This document shows positions 1 through 6,031 of a DNA stretch of 8,440 nt, piece by piece. This DNA comes from Opitutaceae bacterium (GTDB lineage: Bacteria > Verrucomicrobiota > Verrucomicrobiia > Opitutales > Opitutaceae). Each line of letters opens with the position of its first letter. Positions within the stretch are counted from its first letter, which is position 1. The notes beneath the pieces were generated by a model. It did not search any database, was not told the origin of the DNA, and saw nothing but the letters and a program-made list of their open reading frames with translations. The stretch spans positions 1-8,440 of the forward strand of contig SXZN01000166.1 in assembly GCA_005787865.1 (NCBI GenBank). The letters are read 5' to 3'. The position numbers and the translations under genes are program-made.

Positions 1-1
1 C

Positions 2-922
2 CTACCCAAAAACATTGAGGGCTATTATCAGGAAACCGGCCGCGCGGGTCGCGATGGCCTGCCCGGCGATTGCCTGCTCCTCTTCAGCGCCGGCGATATT
101 GCGAAACAAACGCACTTCCTCGACGAGATTACGAACGCGCAAGAACAAGCGATTGCCCGCGCCCAACTTCGGCAAATTGTCCACTACGCCGAGAGCAGCA
201 GTTGCCGCCGCGCGGAACTGTTGGATTACTTTGGCGAAAAATTTCCGCTCGATAACTGCGGCGCCAGCGACAACTGCCTCGAGCCGCGCGAAACCTACGA
301 CGGCACTCTCGTCGCCCAAAAATTTCTCTCCTGCGTCTACCGCATCGCCCAAAATAGCCGCTTTAGCGTCGGGATGAATCACCTCACCGAGGTGCTTACC
401 GGCGCCGACACTGAAAAAATCCGCAAATGGGGGCACGATCGCCTGACCACCTACGGCATCGGGCAGGATCTGGGCCGCCCCCACTGGGCCCACATTGGGC
501 GCGAGTTAATGCGCCTCGGTTACCTTGCCGTCGCCGAAGGCGAATTTGCGACGCTCGAGCTAACCGCCGCCGGCCGCAGCGTCCTCCTAGCCCGCACCGC
601 TATCACGCTCACCAAGCCGATGGACCTGCCGAAGGCGAAGCGCGTCGCGCGCCGTGAAGGCGATATCACCTGCGACGAAATCCTCTTCGAACGCCTCCGC
701 ACTCTGCGCAAGCGTCTCGCCGACGAACGCCAGGTGCCCGCTTATATTATTTTTGGCGATGCCACCCTCCGCCAAATGGCTCGCCTTTACCCCGTGCAGC
801 TAAAAACCCTGGAAGGCATCACTGGCGTGGGCGAAAAGAAGCGCACTGAATTTGGGGGAATTTTTACTCGCACGATTGCCGAATACCTCCAGACCAACTC
901 GCGCATAGCTTTCTCCGATTAA
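2..922 (+). CDS. recQ: ATP-dependent DNA helicase RecQ, C-terminal part (5'-truncated by window edge)
   Basis: A 3'-5' DNA helicase of recombinational repair and replication-fork processing. The reading frame is open from base 2 and ends at TAA 920-922, giving 306 visible residues; the N-terminal Walker A/DEAH half lies outside. The first visible residues carry helicase motif VI (YYQETGRAGRDG, about residues 8-19). The zinc subdomain follows (CRR...LLDYFGE, from residue 68), then a winged-helix RQC domain (about 100-200, with GHDRLTTYGIG) and an HRDC domain (about 223-296, with LEGITGVGEKK), the usual bacterial RecQ order. The zinc ligands read C68, C86, S89, C92, so the third of the four family cysteines is serine (AGC at 266-268). 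The four-base gap to the next gene suggests an operon. Family assignment is very sure. Whether zinc still binds is unknown. Confidence 0.96.
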   Translation, partial: LPKNIEGYYQETGRAGRDGLPGDCLLLFSAGDIAKQTHFLDEITNAQEQAIARAQLRQIVHYAESSSCRRAELLDYFGEKFPLDNCGASDNCLEPRETYDGTLVAQKFLSCVYRIAQNSRFSVGMNHLTEVLTGADTEKIRKWGHDRLTTYGIGQDLGRPHWAHIGRELMRLGYLAVAEGEFATLELTAAGRSVLLARTAITLTKPMDLPKAKRVARREGDITCDEILFERLRTLRKRLADERQVPAYIIFGDATLRQMARLYPVQLKTLEGITGVGEKKRTEFGGIFTRTIAEYLQTNSRIAFSD

Positions 923-926
923 ACCC

Positions 927-1691
927 ATGGCTGCGTCTACGCTCCCCCTGCGCCCAGAAAATGCGGGCCTCGCTTTTATCGGGGAGTCGATTTGGCCGCC
1001 GGCCCGCCTCACGGCGAAACAAGCGCAACAATTAGCCGCGGCGAGCAATCCCACGGGTCGTTTAAATAGCGATGTCATCCAACGCGGCCTCAGCTTAAAA
1101 TCAGGTCACCCCAGCGAACACTGGCAGATAGATTTTCCCCTCCACGGCACCGAGGCCGAAGCCAATCTCTACGCGGCACCTAGCCGGCACTTAAAGTCAG
1201 CCCAACCAGCAGCCACCGGTAAATGGTGGCGCAACCCTCACGCTAAAATCGAGCTCCGCACCTCGCTCGCTCGACTCGAGCGTTCCCTCGTCACCCCCCT
1301 GGCCGCGACCGAACCAACTTGGACTTGGATCGACAGCGAGGTGCTCCCCGACGCCAATTTTCTCGTCGCAGCCCGCGACGATGATTTCACCCACGGACTA
1401 CTGAGTTCGCCGCTATTTCAAATTTGGTGGCAGCACTCGGGCAGCTTAGCGCCCGTCGACCGGATTGCCTCTTTTCCGTTTCCTTGGCCGCCCCGCACCC
1501 TCTTGAGTGCTTTGACTCGGCCTCAAGAAGAACAGCGCCTCGCCCTGGCCCGGGCCGCCCGCAGCGGCGATCTCGAGCAACTCTCAGCCGCCGCCAACGC
1601 CGCCTACGGCTGGCCCCCTCACCTCCCCGCCCCCGCTCTCCGCGAGCGCCTCATCGACCAAGCTGACTCCCACCCGGGCGCTCGTTTGTAA
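927..1691 (+). CDS. Orphan target-recognition/C-terminal domain protein resembling MmeI-type (type IIG) DNA methyltransferases
   Basis: A 254-aa protein with an ATG four bases after the recQ stop; no Shine-Dalgarno sequence is visible, so translational coupling is likely. By eye it matches the part of MmeI-like DNA methyltransferases that follows the catalytic domain: AFIGES (16-21), an NSDVIQRGL segment (47-55) resembling their N.DVV..LNG.DL block, HWQIDF (65-70), a WWR-plus-ELRTSLARL region (100-117), FLVAARDDDFTHGLLSS (145-161), SFPFPWPP (182-189), and a final AANAAYGWP (222-230) like their conserved C-terminal end. The nuclease domain, the SAM-binding motif and NPPY/NPPF are absent, and the recQ stop leaves no room for them upstream. 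It may be a DNA-recognition module working alone or with RecQ, or a remnant of a lost methyltransferase. The intact frame and canonical ends argue against recent decay. The domain assignment is from memory of the family; the function is unknown. Confidence 0.8.
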   Translation: MAASTLPLRPENAGLAFIGESIWPPARLTAKQAQQLAAASNPTGRLNSDVIQRGLSLKSGHPSEHWQIDFPLHGTEAEANLYAAPSRHLKSAQPAATGKWWRNPHAKIELRTSLARLERSLVTPLAATEPTWTWIDSEVLPDANFLVAARDDDFTHGLLSSPLFQIWWQHSGSLAPVDRIASFPFPWPPRTLLSALTRPQEEQRLALARAARSGDLEQLSAAANAAYGWPPHLPAPALRERLIDQADSHPGARL

Positions 1692-1712
1692 TATATTATA
1701 TTACAAACGAGC
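1680..1712. terminator. Perfect 15-bp inverted repeat between convergent genes (possible bidirectional terminator)
   Basis: GCTCGTTTGTAATAT at 1680-1694 is exactly reverse-complementary to 1698-1712, with ATT between. The left arm contains the TAA stop of the upstream plus-strand gene (1689-1691), and the right arm ends 10 bases before the stop of the minus-strand peptidase. The position between convergent stops fits a shared terminator. The stem is AT-rich at its tip and no T-run follows on either strand, so it is not a textbook intrinsic terminator. A protein-binding palindrome is the alternative. Confidence 0.6.
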
Positions 1713-1722
1713 TGTGACCGCA

Positions 1723-3510
1723 TTACGGCTGTTCGCCGGCAAATTTCCATGACGAGCGATAATCACGGGGCAAAGCCGTGCCGGTGACATGCGCCCGGAC
1801 CATCTCGATGGGCATAATGCCACCCTTAAGAATGCTGTCGTGAAAATTTTTCTCCGTCATCTTACCGGTTTTAACGAGATCCGCATAAAGCGTACGCAGC
1901 TGAATCGCGCCCATCATATAACCGACTTGGTAGAGCGGTGAATAATCGCCATTAAAAGACCGGCGCACTTCACCCGTAGCCGTGTGGCGATCGTGGCCGA
2001 CTTTCGCTACGAGAAAATCGATACATTGCTGCGGCGTCCATCGACCCAGATGGAAGTTGAGGGAAAAAATAATCCGCGCACAGCGATGCGTCCGCCAAAA
2101 AAGCGCCCCCGCCCGATCTTCCGGGGTTTGGTGAAAGCCGAGATCCCACAGGTGAAATTCCCACCACAGGGCCCACCCCTCTACATAAAAGGGGGTATAA
2201 TACAAATCGCGGTGCTGATTAAAGCGGTCGGCATACCAGCCTTGGAGATGATGGCCGGGAATGAGTTCATGGAAAACCGTCGCGTGGCAAAAATGCGTGT
2301 TGTTCGCCCGCAAACTATTTAGTTTCTCCGCCTGATCCATCGTGTCCGTGGGGAAAGAGACGATAATACGATCTCCCCCTAAGAAGAACGGATTAGTTTT
2401 TTGCCGCTCGGGCGACATCATGGTCATCGTCCAATCATCAATCGCCAGAGGCGGCACCGTGATCAGATCGCGCTTGAGAATAAAATCCGTCGCCTCGTAG
2501 GCCATGCCGGCAATCAGGGCCGGTTGATCGCCGGGCGCCACGGAATCGTGTTTCACTTTTTCCAGCGCGGCTTGCCAGTCGTCCCCGAGCCCCATGTCAC
2601 GTGCGACTTTTTTCCATTCAGCTTCACACCACGCAAATTCTTTTTCAGCCACGGCAATCAACTCGGCTGGCGTGTACGGCATCATTTCATGCTCCAAATC
2701 TAAGGCCAAGCCTTCCGCGCCAATTGGATCACCGATAATTGGTTCAGCTTCCTCAGCCTTGGCGCCAACAATTTTTTCGCGCAAAAATTTAGCGTAATCA
2801 TCGAGGGCGGCGGCCGTTTTCTTGTAAGGCTCGCGATTCCACCAGCTAAACTGCGGATCATAGCCCTCATAGAATTCATACCAATCTTTCAGCGTCTTGC
2901 TTAAATCGCCCAATCGGCTCGCGGCGCGATAAGCTAAAATTTTATTCGGCGGCGAAACCTCCCCCGCTAATTTACGCTGAGCGTCCTCGATCGCTTGGCG
3001 GATTTTCTCAAGGCTGGCGGCCGCGGCCGCGGCCACGATGGGCTCAAATTCTCGCCGCGTTTCCTGCAACGCCGCAATGTCATCCGCGAAACCCATAAAG
3101 GACGCCATCTCCGTATGCCGTTTCTCAGTACGCGCGATCAGCCCAAGTTCATAGCGGAGCTGAAGCAGCATGAGCTGCCAATCAATGCGTCCCTCCGTGC
3201 CCAAGTCGTCGTACGGCATTGCGTCCAGCTGCACCTGCCAGCTCTGGTAGAATTCCCGCAACCGCCGCAACTGCAGGGTAGAATTCGGCACGGAATAAAC
3301 TCGGAGCAGGGATTCTCGATCGATTTTGAAACGCTCCACTAATTCGCGCAGTTCGCTAGCAACCGGCGGCACGAGAGCCTTGAGATCAGGGACGTAAAGT
3401 GCGGTGGGCCGCTGGGCTTGTTTCGGCTGCCCGTACCGTAAGTCCTCCGCCGGTAACCACGTACTGCCAGCGAACAGGGCCAGAACCACTAAACGGATAA
3501 ATAACTTCAT
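1723..3510 (-). CDS. Secreted DUF885-family metallopeptidase-like protein
   Basis: A 595-aa protein of the DUF885 family, proteins with a zinc-peptidase signature that are often loosely annotated as peptidases; the true substrate is not established. The ATG at 3510 is chosen because it starts a clean signal peptide (MKLFIRLVVLALFAGSTWLPA, cleavage near residue 21-22). A 14-residue longer frame from TTG at 3552 would bury the signal and overlap the upstream terminator. The probable metal site is HELIPGHH (414-421), the family's HExxPGHH motif. YVEGWALWWE (442-451) follows, with E444 the likely downstream acidic ligand. The N-terminal half is helical and charged, with a six-alanine run. Export points to periplasmic or envelope peptide turnover. 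It lies downstream of the TonB receptor on the same strand but beyond a terminator, so the two may be only partly co-transcribed. No Shine-Dalgarno sequence precedes the ATG. A small 5-bp hairpin (3522-3534) lies in its short leader. Confidence 0.9.
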   Translation of the reverse strand: MKLFIRLVVLALFAGSTWLPAEDLRYGQPKQAQRPTALYVPDLKALVPPVASELRELVERFKIDRESLLRVYSVPNSTLQLRRLREFYQSWQVQLDAMPYDDLGTEGRIDWQLMLLQLRYELGLIARTEKRHTEMASFMGFADDIAALQETRREFEPIVAAAAAASLEKIRQAIEDAQRKLAGEVSPPNKILAYRAASRLGDLSKTLKDWYEFYEGYDPQFSWWNREPYKKTAAALDDYAKFLREKIVGAKAEEAEPIIGDPIGAEGLALDLEHEMMPYTPAELIAVAEKEFAWCEAEWKKVARDMGLGDDWQAALEKVKHDSVAPGDQPALIAGMAYEATDFILKRDLITVPPLAIDDWTMTMMSPERQKTNPFFLGGDRIIVSFPTDTMDQAEKLNSLRANNTHFCHATVFHELIPGHHLQGWYADRFNQHRDLYYTPFYVEGWALWWEFHLWDLGFHQTPEDRAGALFWRTHRCARIIFSLNFHLGRWTPQQCIDFLVAKVGHDRHTATGEVRRSFNGDYSPLYQVGYMMGAIQLRTLYADLVKTGKMTEKNFHDSILKGGIMPIEMVRAHVTGTALPRDYRSSWKFAGEQP

Positions 3511-3539
3511 GATGGGGATGTGGCAGTTTCTGCCTCTAC

Positions 3540-3571
3540 AAAAAAGCCGCAAGCGTGGAGTGCTGGCGGCT
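3540..3571 (-). terminator. Intrinsic terminator after the TonB-dependent receptor gene
   Basis: Reading the minus strand after the receptor stop, AGCCGC (3571-3566) pairs with GCGGCT (3550-3545). Inside, after one C/T mismatch, AGC pairs with GCT around a 7-base loop. Five further T residues follow the stem (3544-3540). This is a good Rho-independent terminator, 28 bases past the receptor stop and 29 bases before the peptidase ATG. Confidence 0.75.
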
Positions 3572-3598
3572 GGAGGCCAATCGCGGTCCAGCGATTTC

Positions 3599-5458
3599 CT
3601 AGAATTTCAACTCCACGCCCCCAAATAGCCCGAACCCCAGCTGCGGATAACCGTTCACTTCTTCATACTTTTCATTGAAAATATTTTCCAACCGCACCTT
3701 GAGCGTCACCCGAGTCGCGGCCTGCCACGCGGCATAGATTCTGGCCACCGTGTAATCTTCCGCGTGAATCGTCGCATAGGTAGCCGCATCAACATCTTCA
3801 CGTTGCGCCTGCCAGGTTAGACCCGTGCCCGCGGTGAACCCGTGACCAAAATCATGCCAGAGGTCGATCGCGCCGCTGTGCCGCGGACGCCGCAGCAAGC
3901 GCGTGCCCTGCCCGAGATCATCGGCTTCGAGATACGTGTACCCCAACCGCACTTCCGCCACCCCCGGTTGTACGAATTTTCCGGATAATTCTCCGCCGCG
4001 GGTCCGCGCGCGGCCCACATTTCGCACCGCGCCGGGAAAGACGGCGAAATCATAATTAATCAGATTAGTAAATCGAGTATCAAACCAAGTTGCACTCAAC
4101 ACTCCGCGATTATGGGGCAGAAAATAATCAGCTCCCGCATCCCACCCGCGAGCTTCCTCCGGCCGCAACCGCGGGTTGCCGACGTAGAACGAGCTTCGCC
4201 CAAATAGATCGAGAAAACTTGGGGCCCGAAAAGCGGTGCCATAAGTCGCCCGCAGTTTCCAACGCGCCTCGGGCGCGAGCCACGCCAGCGTGGCCCGCCC
4301 CGTCGTCGCCCGCCCGAACGCATCATGATCGTCACTCCGGACTCCAGCCGTCAGATAAAAATGCTCCGCGGGAGTCCACTCGTCTTGCACGAACAGCGCC
4401 ATAAGTTGCTGCCGCTGATTAATATTACCGAAACCCGTGTTCCGCGTATGATTGCTCTCGGCGGTTAAGCCCGCCATCAGGCGATGCGCTTCGCCGGCCT
4501 GCAGCGTGTTTTGCCAATCGAGCACGAGCCGACGATTTTTCACTAAGGTCTCCGTGAGACCGCTGGGTCCACGCTCGCTGGCCACGAAGCGCCGGTCTTG
4601 GCCGCCGAGCACCGCTTTACTGGTCAGCATCGGGGTCGGGGCATATTCCACAAACACCGTCGCCAACTGCTGATTTTCGCGATCCTCGTTATCAGGATCG
4701 TTGGTGTAGCGGTCACCGGGTGAACCGTAGCGGCTCAAAAAACCCCGCACGGTCGCGCCGACCGCTAGCTGACGGTTAAGCTGACGGTCAAGACGCAGAA
4801 CGTAGGTCGTACTGTTAAAATCATTATTGGGCCGACTATTTTGCGTGCGTCCACTCAGCGCCGAAAAATTATACGCTGACACCTGATCCCCGCCTTGGGC
4901 CTGCACGGCCGCTTGCGCCGTCCCAAAAGCACCAGCCTCAAACGAGACGCGCCGCGTCGCTATCCCCGCCCCGCGCATCGCGCGCAAGGCCAGCACGCCC
5001 CCCACCGCTTCGCCGCCGTATAAGGTGCTTTGCGGGCCGTGCACGATCTCGAGGCTATCGCCCGCTCCCATGCTCATGCCCCCGAGCGCGACGGCGTAAT
5101 CAGTGTTGGGGTCGTTGAAGCGGATGCCATCAACCAAGAAAAGCGTCTGGTTGGAATTAGCCCCGCGCAGAAAAAGGGAAGTCACGCCCCCGCCGGCACC
5201 CGAGGCGAAAATGGGAGCTCCCGCGATGCTCCTGAGCGCTGACGATAAGCTGGTGCGTTGCATCCGCGCCAGCTCAGTCGCGCTCAGCGTGTCGACATAA
5301 CTGCCGATGGTCGTTAGCGCCGATGGGGTTCGATTCGCCGCCAGAGCATAGACAGGCAAAACTTCCGGCACAGTAATTTGGGCCCCGGTGATGCCCGTGA
5401 GTAATAGGCTAACTAAGGCGAAGCGGCGCCACGCCGGCCCCGAGTGGATGTGGTTCAT
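3599..5458 (-). CDS. btuB: TonB-dependent outer-membrane receptor, probable vitamin B12 transporter BtuB
   Basis: A 619-aa outer-membrane receptor that would take up a cobalamin using TonB-ExbBD energy. The ATG at 5458 is chosen because it begins a signal peptide (MNHIHS, then RRFALVSLLLTGITGA, cleavage near 26). The longer frame to 5569 adds 37 residues that do not look like part of the protein. A TonB-box-like segment (PEVLPVYALA, 31-40) precedes the plug domain (about 45-163) with LFLRGANSNQTLFLVDGIR and IVHGPQSTLYGGEAVGGVL. A 22-strand-type barrel follows, ending GVELKF with the terminal phenylalanine used in outer-membrane assembly. Substrate: the size is close to E. coli BtuB (614 aa), and a cobalamin riboswitch sits in the leader, which together strongly favour B12. 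The plug alone would not separate it from siderophore receptors. A hairpin abuts the start codon (5459-5486), and an intrinsic terminator follows the gene. Confidence 0.93.
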   Translation of the reverse strand: MNHIHSGPAWRRFALVSLLLTGITGAQITVPEVLPVYALAANRTPSALTTIGSYVDTLSATELARMQRTSLSSALRSIAGAPIFASGAGGGVTSLFLRGANSNQTLFLVDGIRFNDPNTDYAVALGGMSMGAGDSLEIVHGPQSTLYGGEAVGGVLALRAMRGAGIATRRVSFEAGAFGTAQAAVQAQGGDQVSAYNFSALSGRTQNSRPNNDFNSTTYVLRLDRQLNRQLAVGATVRGFLSRYGSPGDRYTNDPDNEDRENQQLATVFVEYAPTPMLTSKAVLGGQDRRFVASERGPSGLTETLVKNRRLVLDWQNTLQAGEAHRLMAGLTAESNHTRNTGFGNINQRQQLMALFVQDEWTPAEHFYLTAGVRSDDHDAFGRATTGRATLAWLAPEARWKLRATYGTAFRAPSFLDLFGRSSFYVGNPRLRPEEARGWDAGADYFLPHNRGVLSATWFDTRFTNLINYDFAVFPGAVRNVGRARTRGGELSGKFVQPGVAEVRLGYTYLEADDLGQGTRLLRRPRHSGAIDLWHDFGHGFTAGTGLTWQAQREDVDAATYATIHAEDYTVARIYAAWQAATRVTLKVRLENIFNEKYEEVNGYPQLGFGLFGGVELKF

Positions 5459-5486
5459 ATCTGCTGCTGCGAAGGCAAGAGCAGAT
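5459..5486 (-). promoter_or_regulatory. Hairpin directly before the btuB start codon (possible translational-control element)
   Basis: On the minus strand ATCTGCT (5486-5480) pairs perfectly with AGCAGAT (5465-5459), the last seven bases before the ATG. An inner TGC/GCA stem around CTTC sits in the loop. Folding would occupy the whole ribosome-binding region, so it could be the output of the riboswitch upstream. The pairing is seen; the regulatory role is inferred. Confidence 0.5.
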
Positions 5487-5690
5487 CGACCCGAAGATAA
5501 GTTAAGGCTAAACGCTGATCGCAGTTTAAGCCATAACTCGGCTCGTGATGATCTACCCCCACCCTTCAATCAAGCGTTGAAGGTTTGTCGCCAGAGCGCA
5601 AAGCGCGCCAGCGCGGTGAGTGCTAAAGACAGATGTTCGGACTCCGCATTTCTCATGCACCCGCCTGCCCAGTATTTTTTTACGGGGCAG
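5487..5690 (-). other. Leader between cobalamin aptamer and btuB (putative expression platform)
   Basis: About 200 bases of untranslated leader with several hairpins. CTGCCC/GGGCAG (5690-5685 with 5670-5665) lies immediately after the aptamer. GCAT/ATGC (5658-5655 with 5649-5646) and GCGC/GCGC (5606-5603 with 5599-5596) follow. Then CCTTCAA/TTGAAGG, a perfect 7-bp stem with a 7-base loop (5583-5577 with 5569-5563). None is followed by a T-run on the minus strand, so control of translation seems likelier than termination. I see no convincing small gene here. Confidence 0.55.
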
Positions 5691-5827
5691 AACAAGCACA
5701 TCTCCTCGCCCCTCGCCTTCACCGGTTGCCCGATTGGCTTTGCTCCAGCCACTCAGGCCGGATGGGGGTTTGTGATACGTTACCGCAGCGCAACTGTGAC
5801 CGATTTTCACGGTCTTCCCTGTTGCTT
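5691..5827 (-). ncRNA. Cobalamin riboswitch (aptamer) in the btuB leader
   Basis: The minus strand carries the conserved cobalamin-aptamer order. AGGGAA (5820-5815) is followed by a GACCG/CGGTC stem with a TGAAAAT loop (5814-5798). Next come CACAGTTGCGC and GCGGTAACG (ending at 5778), a variable arm including GGTGAAGGCG, and a B12-box-like GCGAGGAGATGTGCTTGTT (5709-5691). AAGCA (5827-5823) can pair with TGCTT at the end of the box to close the structure. The B12 box differs from the usual AGCCAGGAGACCTGCC but keeps the GGAGA core and the following GC. The 5' peripheral helix of the large class is not evident, so this is a compact form. Known members repress B12 transport and synthesis genes when cobalamin is bound, which matches the receptor downstream. 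Assignment is by eye; exact ends are approximate. Confidence 0.85.
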
Positions 5828-5888
5828 AAGCTTTTTTTAAAATAAAGAACGACTGACCGCCACCCAGCACCAGCCCAGCGCCCCATCG

Positions 5889-5916
5889 GCGCAAGCTTAA
5901 AGGCTGCGCGGTTTTT
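5889..5916 (+). terminator. Terminator-like hairpin with T-run, upstream of metH
   Basis: GCGCA plus GC (5889-5893, 5895-5896) pairs with GC plus TGCGC (5903-5909), leaving one bulged A and a 6-base loop. Two G residues and TTTTT (5912-5916) follow, with another T-rich stretch after them. In form it is a plus-strand intrinsic terminator, but no plus-strand gene precedes it. It could be an attenuator in a long metH leader, the end of a small antisense RNA, or chance. Confidence 0.4.
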
Positions 5917-5996
5917 GTGTTTTACATTGCTTTTTTCCATCCGACCGCGCCCACCACTACGCGGAACGAGCCGATAATCACTGGCTTGCTTTTTCA

Positions 5997-6022
5997 TATC
6001 ATCGCATCTTGATGTAAAGATA
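5997..6022. promoter_or_regulatory. Imperfect 26-bp palindrome just upstream of metH (possible operator)
   Basis: TATC and CATC in the left half mirror GATG and GATA in the right half about a TT centre: 9 of 12 outer positions pair, and the site ends 9 bases before the metH ATG. The symmetry and position fit a repressor operator. ArsR-type regulators sensing S-adenosylhomocysteine are known upstream of metH in some bacteria, but I cannot match this site to any consensus. Confidence 0.4.
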
Positions 6023-6031
6023 CGTCAATTT

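Larger units (their letters stand above)
5828..6031. other. Divergent intergenic region between the btuB leader and metH
   Basis: About 200 bases with no credible gene. It must hold the promoters for the riboswitch-btuB transcript (minus) and metH (plus). The AT-rich block 5828-5848 is the only plausible -10 region for the minus transcript and has no good -35 partner. On the plus strand, TTGCTT (5986-5991) could be a -35, but no well-spaced -10 follows. A terminator-like hairpin and an imperfect palindrome in this stretch are listed separately. Confidence 0.5.

Noticed and set aside
2..493. 163-aa minus-strand open frame opposite recQ
   Set aside because: It is the shadow of a well-supported RecQ frame, its low-complexity alanine/valine composition is typical of antisense GC-rich frames, and it shows no motif.
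927..1691. Complete restriction-modification or BREX-like system with recQ
   Set aside because: No nuclease, methylase catalytic motif or other defence gene lies in the window; only the recognition-like domain is present.
3017..3036. GGCCGC triplication in the peptidase gene as a possible repeat element
   Set aside because: It is a short in-frame alanine run in a GC-rich gene, probably replication slippage; nothing suggests a mobile or regulatory element.
3511..3552. TTG start at 3552 extending the peptidase by 14 residues
   Set aside because: It would put a charged, Cys-containing segment before a clean signal peptide and overlap the terminator stem; the ATG at 3510 fits better.
5459..5569. 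Upstream start at 5569 extending the receptor by 37 residues
   Set aside because: The extension is not signal-like, while the ATG at 5458 opens a normal signal peptide.
5388..5840. 150-aa plus-strand open frame across the btuB start and the riboswitch
   Set aside because: It runs antisense to a signal-peptide-encoding start and a structured RNA, and its sequence shows no family features.
5719..5997. 92-aa minus-strand open frame through the riboswitch
   Set aside because: It overlaps the conserved aptamer core, and its basic composition looks random.
5840..6031. SAM or SAH riboswitch upstream of metH
   Set aside because: I searched by eye for the conserved cores on the plus strand and found none.
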